Source of the DNA: Cryptomeria japonica
Lineage: Eukaryota > Streptophyta > Pinopsida > Cupressales > Cupressaceae
DNA: 64,000 nucleotides
Reading direction: 5' to 3'
Assembly (NCBI RefSeq): GCF_030272615.1
Contig: NC_081412.1
Coordinates: 144,192,247-144,256,246 of the forward strand
Numbering within the stretch: the stretch's first letter is position 1; each line of letters starts with the position of its first letter. Under the pieces are notes generated by a model. That model saw nothing but the letters and a program-made list of their open reading frames with translations. It searched no databases and was not told the DNA's origin. Positions 57,081-64,000 of this stretch are shown here, in pieces. The translations under genes were made by a program, and so were the position numbers.

Positions 57081-57868
57081 CAGTGTTCCACGGGGACGCA
57101 TCCCCCCCCTTTTTGGCCACGTCTCCCCGTAAGAAACATCTCGGGGACAAGGGGACAGGGACGCGACGTCCCCCGCCGTCCCGCCACCACCACCCAAGTG
57201 CCGCTGAGACGTCAACTGTAGCTACCATGTGTAGACGTCTCTCAAGGGACGGGGAGACGCCCAAACGTCTCCTGTCGCCCCCATGTGCAGACGTCTCTCA
57301 AGGGATGGGGAGACGCCCAGACGTCTCCTGTCGCCCCCACGTATATGCAATGTTAAAATTTTTTTTTTTTTTTTTAAAGTGACTTTTTGAGTTTTTTGGG
57401 GGTTAAGGGGTAACTCTAATTGGACGTGGGCCAATAGAAAAATAACACCCGACGCCTTTGGAAAATAATAAGAGTATTTTTGGCGATGCCCCTTGACCCC
57501 AAACCCCCGTTGAAAAATATAGGGGGAAGCCGTGCCAATAGAAGTAGGGAAAATTTAACCTCCAAGTCTGATTAGGCTCCATATAACAACACAACTTAGA
57601 AATCTTGGTAATTGGTATTTAGATTTAGTATTTCAAATTTCCTATAGTCTCATTTGAAAATGTAATTCTTATACTGTAATACTGTCATACATCTTTTCAA
57701 AACTAGTTTTTCAAGTACTATATGTATATGTATAACTATATCAGCTTCACCACCCTGCAACCCCCGCCCCCCACCATCCCACCCCACCCCCCGCTGTCCC
57801 CAAACTTAGGCCCTTGGTCCCCCGTCCCGGAAACGCGTCCCCCCATCCCCAACGCTTGTGGAACACTG
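57081..57868. mobile_element. hAT-type MITE, TIR CAGTGTTCCAC, TSD AAATAAAC
   Basis: This 788-bp element starts CAGTGTTCCACGGGGACGC and ends, as reverse complement, CAGTGTTCCACAAGCG. Exact 8-bp duplications AAATAAAC lie at 57073-57080 and 57869-57876. The CAG tip plus an 8-bp TSD is the hAT signature. It has no transposase. The GC-rich flanks of the interior hold two 56-bp units (57226-57281, 57282-57337) with AGACGTCTC words. Open frames on both strands are by-products of this composition. Confidence 0.93.
57226..57337. repeat. 56-bp tandem repeat, two units
   Basis: CATGTGTAGACGTCTCTC starts the first unit and CATGTGCAGACGTCTCTC the second. Each unit contains two GACGTCTC/CGTCTCC words. It lies inside the hAT-type MITE. 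Confidence 0.88.
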
Positions 57869-57876
57869 AAATAAAC

Positions 57877-59055
57877 CAACCACAAATAAGAGCAGCGTGC
57901 AGGAACAAAAAATGGACTGAATAGGGTGTGGAATATGAGTTCGTTACATGGCTGCAAATAGCATATATAAATAGCAAGCTGGCAGTGCTCAAGTGATATA
58001 CCACTTAGTGTGGAGGAATAGAAAATGATCGTTTACCTAGCATTGCACCCAAAAAAGAAAGATTAATGCTTAACAAGGCACATAAACTAGGTGCTGGAAT
58101 TCTGAGGCCTAGAGTGGTGCTTTGATATGAACAAAATGCAAATGAAAGTAAGCTACAAGCGAACTTTATAATACAAGAAAAACTATGACCATTTTTTGTA
58201 ACTATTCAATTATATGATACATGATGTTGATATATGTAGAGAATTCTTGATAATTGTCAAAATGTCCCTTGGGAATCTTTATTAGGCTAAATTAACTAAA
58301 AACAAACGTCATTATTCAAATAGCCACCTTAGCCTAGCGGCCTAAGCTATACATGAGGCTAGTGAGGACTATGTCCTTGCCAAGGGTGTAATAAGTGGTT
58401 AATATACCTGTGGATGGGAATGTTGTGCAAACTTTTGTATTGTCTAGTGTGTAAACCCAACACCTCCAGAAGAATTAAAGTAAAATTCTTTAATAAAACT
58501 GCTTTAGTAATCCAAGTAAAATTCTTTTCACATTGGCTACTGGCTCACACCAATATCTAGTGTCCCTCTATTTTTCCCATGCTATAGGTATGATTATGCA
58601 CCCCAGAGCTTTTGATCTGGGGACCTCAATGCTACAGTCCAGGCCTGATCCTTTGTTTCCTTTGATATTAAGAGTTAATGTTTCATGATTTTTTTCTTGT
58701 GCATCTTAGAGAGCAACTGTATTTCTTTGATGGAATGATTCCTTGTATAGGTTTTAACTTTGAATGAAATCGAGTTCTAGTAATATGCATGATCCATGTA
58801 TAACCCTTGGAATCGCTACTTTCTGCCATCCAATTGTAGGAGGGTTTTTGTTTGCAAAGGTACCTTTTTTGGGAATATTTTTTTGGTCACATGTTTTGTT
58901 ATCCTGCTTGATATACGGACATCTTTATATTCATGATATATTGCCCTTTAGGAAATTAAGCTTCATTTCTTAGGCTCTAGTGATAAATAAAAAATGTATG
59001 GAAATGTTATTGTTTTTGGATTTGGATGTTCTAAGAACAGGTCATTTCTGGGCAG
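57877..59055 (+). other. NTRC: NTRC intron, last part before the exon
   Basis: This is mostly unique-looking AT-rich sequence. Around 58325-58395 a TAGCCTAGCGGCCTAAGC...CCAAGGGTG pattern faintly resembles the A and B boxes of a tRNA-derived SINE, but tail and duplications are unclear. It ends in the acceptor TTCTGGGCAG. Confidence 0.55.
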
Positions 59056-59186
59056 GTGATTGATGAATTCGACAAGGATGTTCACTTTGTTGAGATTGAC
59101 ATAGAAGAGGATCCTGAAATTGCTGAGGCAGCAGGGATAATGGGAACACCATATGTGCAGTTTTTCAAGAATAAAGAAAAGATCAA
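59056..59186 (+). CDS. NTRC: NTRC exon: second half of the thioredoxin domain
   Basis: This 131-bp exon encodes [20 protein letters not shown], then [20 protein letters not shown] and EKI, with two bases of the next codon (phase 2). It includes the conserved cis-proline loop GTP of thioredoxins. It is preceded by GGGCAG and followed by GTAAGTG. The final exon, which encodes the TISGVKMKKEY-like C-terminus of NTRC, lies beyond the window. The preceding intron is 27,386 bp and has a GC donor. The frame is intact and residues fit the family, so the gene looks functional despite its size. Confidence 0.95.
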
Positions 59187-60545
59187 GTAAGTGATTTCTT
59201 TGGTTTTAACTTAGATTATTTAGTTGGATTTTGTGATCACATGCTGCACAGTTGGAGGAAATTGTGTCCTTCCTTATTCCTCTTTTGTTTCAAATTGCTT
59301 TGAGCAATATAGCTATTTTTCTATGTAGTTCTGATTTAAATTGCAAAAATTGAGTTCATTATTATGTCATGATTAGTAACACATGTATAGAATGCAGAGT
59401 AGCCGGAAACTCCTTTGTCCCTCCTTGGGCGCGCGTATCCCCATATCCAAAATGGATACGTATCCGATACAGCCCAGATACATATTTGATACTGTACCCA
59501 TGCTTGCCCCAAAAACCTTGATTTTCCAACCATGCCGGATATTATGTGATTTGACTTTTTAAAAAATTTGACATAAATCTTCCTAAATTTAATTTAAAAA
59601 ATCTTCGTTCATGCATTTGTTTTACAAAATATTTGGTATAAACAAAACCTATAGACAAATGAAATGTTTTTCTAGTTTAGTGACCCATTTTTGGGTTATC
59701 TTCCAATGCAACTTTTGCATATTGTAAATTGTTAAATCAACTTATAATTACTTATGTCACAATTATGTGTCTACATTGCTTTTGAAGTAATGAAAATCTC
59801 CTCTAATAACTTGGAAAATTGTTTTAAATATATGTGTATGTGTTTTATATGAATGTTGTATCTAGCCGTATCCATATTAGGGGTCTTACAAAATGGCCAT
59901 ATCTGCATCTGATACCGTATCCGTATTTGTATCCATATTTGTGTCCATGCAACTTTGATAGAATGAGTTCATTACTATGCTTAGATTAGTAACATGTACA
60001 GAAAATAAGATAAAATGTGCAAACACGTTTCCTTTAATACTGTAGTGAAAATGTGACGTTGGCAAGCTTGAAACAGGGTCCCATAAGCTTTCCCAGACAG
60101 ATGTCTTCAATTATATCAAATATACATGACTTGATATATGGTTTTTTTAGTTTAGACAGCCACTGCTACTTACTGACCTCTAACTATTATAATGCTATAT
60201 TACATGAGTATTTTATTATTTAATTTTTATACTATTTGAGTATATTCTATGTGGCTCAAGTAATTTTTGTCAGACAGCTGGTCCACCCATACCAACTTCT
60301 GCCTTCAAATCTGTCTTGAACTCTCTCGTACATCTTCAATCCTCATCATGCTGTTTTCTGGGATTATCTTTGTTGAGTTTATTTCTAACAAACTCTTTTT
60401 CTCATTTTTTAGACATTGCCCATGTTGAATCTTCATTTTCTTTGACTTGTGTCAAATTCATTCCTTTGACTCTTGCACTCTCGATATTTGAAGCCTTTGA
60501 TTTCTGTAGGCTCTATAATAATTTTGACAATGATAATTTTGACAC
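59187..60545 (+). other. NTRC: NTRC intron after the thioredoxin exon
   Basis: No coding sequence was found. A direct repeat of about 45 bp (TGAGTTCATTA-TATG...ATTAGTAAC) at 59351-59395 and 59964-60008 flanks about 570 bp containing GGATACGTATCC and CCGTATCC words. It may be a local duplication or an insertion scar. Confidence 0.5.
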
Positions 60546-63500
60546 TGTTGTGGCTTTTTCACACATCGCCCCATTGCAAATGGGGACCCCCACTTTTTTG
60601 CTCATAGGTTAGTTCTTTTGCCTAGTTTGCTTTGCTTGCCAGTAGTTTTGGTGTCTTAACCTCTTGCTTGTGAGAAGATGTGATGCCTTTGTCGTCAAGA
60701 TGTGATAAAGTCGGGCAGTCTAGCAGCAGTCAGGTCCCCCTTTAGACTAGTTTGGAGTCTTCTCAGTTCTAAGTACTCAAGTGATAGGTGAGAGTCAAGG
60801 TAGTCATTGGGTGATGCTTCACAACGCAACCTCTAGGTCAGGTCAAGGTGAGTCTTAGGTGTGATGAGTAGTCAAGTTAGGGGACACCCTTAGGTTAGAA
60901 CATAGAAGCGAGGATCAATCAAGAAGTGATGATCAATCAATTAAGATGAGGTGCTTGATGAAGATGTTTCCCACATGATGATGTTTGATCTAGTGAGCGG
61001 CTAAGTATGATGATATGATGAAGTGCTCAATGCAATCAATTACTTGAATGAAGCAAGTGAATTATCCTTGGGTCTCCAAAATCCACAGCACAAAATCCAC
61101 GACCTTGAAGACCTTAGTGATGATGCTAAATGAAAGTGGCAGTGATTGAGTCTACCCCTTGAATCCTCCAAGTTTGCAAGCAAAGGCCTTTGATGATCAA
61201 CTTGAGAAAGGAATGACAAAATCAACTTGAAGTGGAAGTCATTGGGTTTGTCCACGAGTCACCAAAATCCACGACTCATGAAAATCCACAACCTAGGGAT
61301 GATGACTCCAACTGGTCTTTGAGTGCAAGAAATTCACAATTGGGAGTCATTGAGGGTGTTGATCGAGTGAGTTGCATCATCGTTGGAATGTCCGTTGATG
61401 CTCTAATTTAAGTTTTGCCTTATTTCGTGATTTGCAATGAACTAATTATTCTTATAGAATTGAACAATGGATGCGTGTGTGTCTATATATTAACCCAATT
61501 GCTTATCAAAGAATGTTGAATTCAATCGGTAATGTTACCCAATCTCTTTATAATGATGTGGTGATGGATCCCAAATAAGAAGTCCGTTTTCTCACTGATT
61601 ATAGGATACGGATCTGTCTGGAACGTCTTCGAACCAATCCTCTTTCAATGCAAATAACTTGGAGTCGGTTAGCAAAGTATGTTTGTGTATGAATGTGCTG
61701 ATTTACTATATACACAGTCACTGTTTCTGAATGAACTTACTCTAATCATGTGAATATATGTAAGAGATAGTTGTCTCAGTTGGTTTTCTGTTCTAGAGTT
61801 CTGTCATTCAAATCATGCGATGATATGGATGCCTTTCCTGCTCAAAGGTTTCTTTATCCATGCGTCTGAACCAAGTAATTTGGTGGTACTAAACCCCACC
61901 CAAACACCTGATAGATCGTGGTTCTAGGAGTGCTTGGATCTGAGTACGAGATAATAACAAAAATACCATATTTCTCCCCCTCTTGAGTGTTACATGATCC
62001 TCTTTAATATCTCTTGAAGTGGTGATGATGTGAGGAGTTGTATCTCATCAATCATGTCTCTTCAACAACTTTAACTAATCGTTTTTCTAATTCGACTTGA
62101 CCTTTTGTTTATGGTTCAAATCATTAATTTAACTAATCATTCTTTAGTCGATCTGGGGTATTTCTTTGGACAACAATTATGTGTGAGGGACCTTATGCCT
62201 TGGGTTGGTTGGTTTCACTCTTTCCTTCGATCGTGATCCTTCATTGCTAACTAATCAAGGTGGAAAAGTCCTTGGCCTGCCACTTCTGTGGAGCAGTGAT
62301 TATGTTAAGCATTTTGTACTTGTTTTGTGATCTTTATTTCCTCCTCCACGTGGCTGTCTAATGCTCCCTGAGCGCTTCACATATGGGACCGAAAAATATC
62401 CAAGCCAAATCCTTCCAGATAATCGCTGTTATTTGTTACTCTCACTTAATACTTAGTAATATCAAATTGCACCTATAATTCACACCTCTGACTTTGTTTG
62501 ACTAATCAGTTTTCTTTCCTTTTTTATAAGACATCGTATTAATAGAGATATTGTATTGATTGTTTGACTTTGTCCAATCGCTGTTCCTTATTGTCTGTAG
62601 TCAGACTTGTCAAACATATGAAGCCAGTAATATATTCAGACTTATAATTGCTGATCATGATGAGGTCTGCCATCTTAACTTAGTCACTAAGCACTAATTA
62701 TTATCACTGTCCATTTGTATGTTTAATCTGTCTTAATGAATCGATACTAGATATTCGACTATAATGTCTATTTGGAACTTATCATATTGACATTGCAATT
62801 TGGCTGGCACATATACATGATATTCGTTTGCATATTTTTGTCCTGTCCTGTCTTCATGTAAAGATAATACAAGGAGTTTCCTCAAGCTATCAATACTTGA
62901 TAGAATCTTGTTTTGGGGACATCACAATCCTCAAGTGTTGATGAACAATCTTGAATGAGGTGAAGTGAAATGAGGATCAAGTCAAGGTGGAGGTTGCACT
63001 TGCAATGTTTGTCCTTGAGTTGCTCAAATCCGCGACCTAAGAGGTGTGGTGATGACTTTTGTCCTTGAGTTGCCAAAATCTGTGACTTGTGGAGGTCCAG
63101 AGCTTGAAGATCTTTGAAGGTAATTATGAATGAGAGTGATGCTATCCTTAAACCTTAATGAATGATAATGAAGATGCCTTGGAGTGAATTGGATGAAGAA
63201 ATCTTGATGTTGATGATGATCAATCCAACTTTAGCACACCCTTGACTTTTGCTAAAATCCACAACTCAAGGGTGGATGGCAAGGTTGATCCATGAAGTGA
63301 AGAAGAAACGAAGAACTCATTCAATCATTGACTTGGAGAATGAAGATCAACAACATGGTGAAGGTGAAGTAATTGACTAAGTGTTGGAATTGGCAAGCTT
63401 GAATGATGATGATGACTATCCTCCACTTACCAAAATCCACGAACATGAGAAATCCACAACTTGGAGGTGGATGGTGGCAGTTTATCCTTGGGTTGAGAGA

Positions 63501-64000
63501 ATCCACAACCTAGTGAAGGTAAGTGTGACATCCATATGTTTGAGTAAATGAGCACCAAGTGAAGTGAGTTCGATGAAATGATCAATGCAATCAATGACTT
63601 GAGGAAGGCAAGTGAATTGTCCATGGGTCTCCAAAATCCATGATCATCAAGAACTCACGCCCTTCTAAAATCCACAATCAGCAAGAATCCATGCCCTTCT
63701 AAAATCCATGACCAAGGTGAGGTGTGAATGCGACCAGCAAGGAGACCTAAAAGTACATTAAGCGATGGAATTAATGAAATGTTGATAAACAAGTTGTCTT
63801 CTTAGGGATATGTCAAGGGATAAGGTGCTTATAAAGAGGATAGATGATCGTTTCATTTGATCATCTCAAACAAATTCAGTTCATGAAGATCAATCACAGC
63901 AATCTCCATCTGGGCAAAGTCAATTTAATCAAGCTATAGGGCGAATTCAGTCAAGGAGAGGATGATTCAATCTAATATCACAGCGATTTCCATCAAACAA
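60546..64000 (+). mobile_element. Start of a family-B-like giant LTR (continues past the window)
   Basis: It starts TGTTGTGGCTTTTTCACAC, followed by CATTGCAAATGGGGACCCCC, clearly similar to the 5' tips at 14541 and 27552. The left flank is GACAC, so a GACAC duplication is expected at the far end. The interior has a degenerate repeat with AAAATCCAC cores. A different sequence at about 61400-62928, ending GGGGACATCACA, with CTATATATTAACCC near 61483, looks like a nested LTR with unresolved ends. Confidence 0.65.
61060..63720 (+). repeat. Degenerate AAAATCCACGAC repeat
   Basis: About fifteen copies of a CCAAAATCCACRACCT-type core sit at 61075-61290 and 63025-63710. They are embedded in TGAGT(C/T)ATTGA and GATGATGA words with irregular spacing. 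They occupy the same region of the giant LTR as the GGCGGACTT array does in copies 2 and 3. Confidence 0.55.

Noticed and set aside
57083-57382. Open frames in the MITE at 57.1 kb
   Set aside because: They arise from GC-rich tandem repeats inside a non-coding hAT-type MITE.
58320-58640. tRNA-derived SINE
   Set aside because: A-box and B-box resemblance is weak, and no tail or duplications could be placed. It is mentioned only in the intron entry.
61397-62928. Solo LTR ending GGGGACATCACA at 62928
   Set aside because: The left end could not be fixed, and no duplication matches ATCCT. It is left as a possible nested insert only.
1-64000. CRISPR arrays, tRNA or rRNA genes, bacterial-style operons
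   Set aside because: Tandem repeats here have no spacer pattern, no cloverleaf or rRNA core was seen, and the coding content is plant nuclear and retrotransposon.

Overview
This window is nuclear DNA from a land plant with very large introns packed with transposons. A conifer or another gymnosperm is the most likely source; this is an inference from gene architecture and repeat content, not a species call. I recognise only one host gene: part of the plastid NADPH-thioredoxin reductase C gene (NTRC), on the + strand. Four consecutive exons are visible: 17673-17780, 31289-31375, 31565-31669 and 59056-59186. They encode the end of the reductase domain, the linker and most of the thioredoxin domain with its CGPC active site. 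The upstream exons lie before the window and the last exon lies after it. The introns are at least 17.6 kb, 13.5 kb, 189 bp, 27.4 kb and at least 4.8 kb. The 27.4-kb intron has a GC donor instead of GT.

Nearly everything else is transposon sequence inside those introns. Its nesting can be read from target-site duplications (TSDs). (1) 1-4.8 kb: copies of a giant-LTR family (called family B here) around a decayed minus-strand LINE that carries a TIR element with an 8-bp TSD. (2) 6.3-15.2 kb: a solo LTR, then a minus-strand non-autonomous element (family D) holding two further solo LTRs. (3) 16.3-17.5 kb: a partial LTR with an array of hairpins. (4) 20.3-31.0 kb: one 5'-truncated LINE with a 14-bp TSD, split by two solo LTRs. 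One of these is a 6.6-kb family-B LTR with an ORF in its U3 and a perfect 377-bp SMART/TRIM inside; the other holds a second TIR element. (5) 36.3-38.2 kb: a solo LTR. (6) 39.2-55.8 kb: a Ty3/gypsy chromovirus remnant split by a non-autonomous LTR element (family E). Each LTR of E holds a solo LTR, and one of those holds yet another. (7) 57.1-57.9 kb: a hAT-type MITE. (8) 60.5 kb to the end: the start of another family-B-like giant LTR.

The main points of interest are: the giant LTR family whose U3 carries a conserved, unrecognised ORF; a run of nine TSD-flanked solo LTRs, which is unexpected if this is a conifer; a LINE C-terminal segment shared by two copies; and the GC-AG giant intron. No tRNA, rRNA or CRISPR was seen, and no intact transposon ORF was found.
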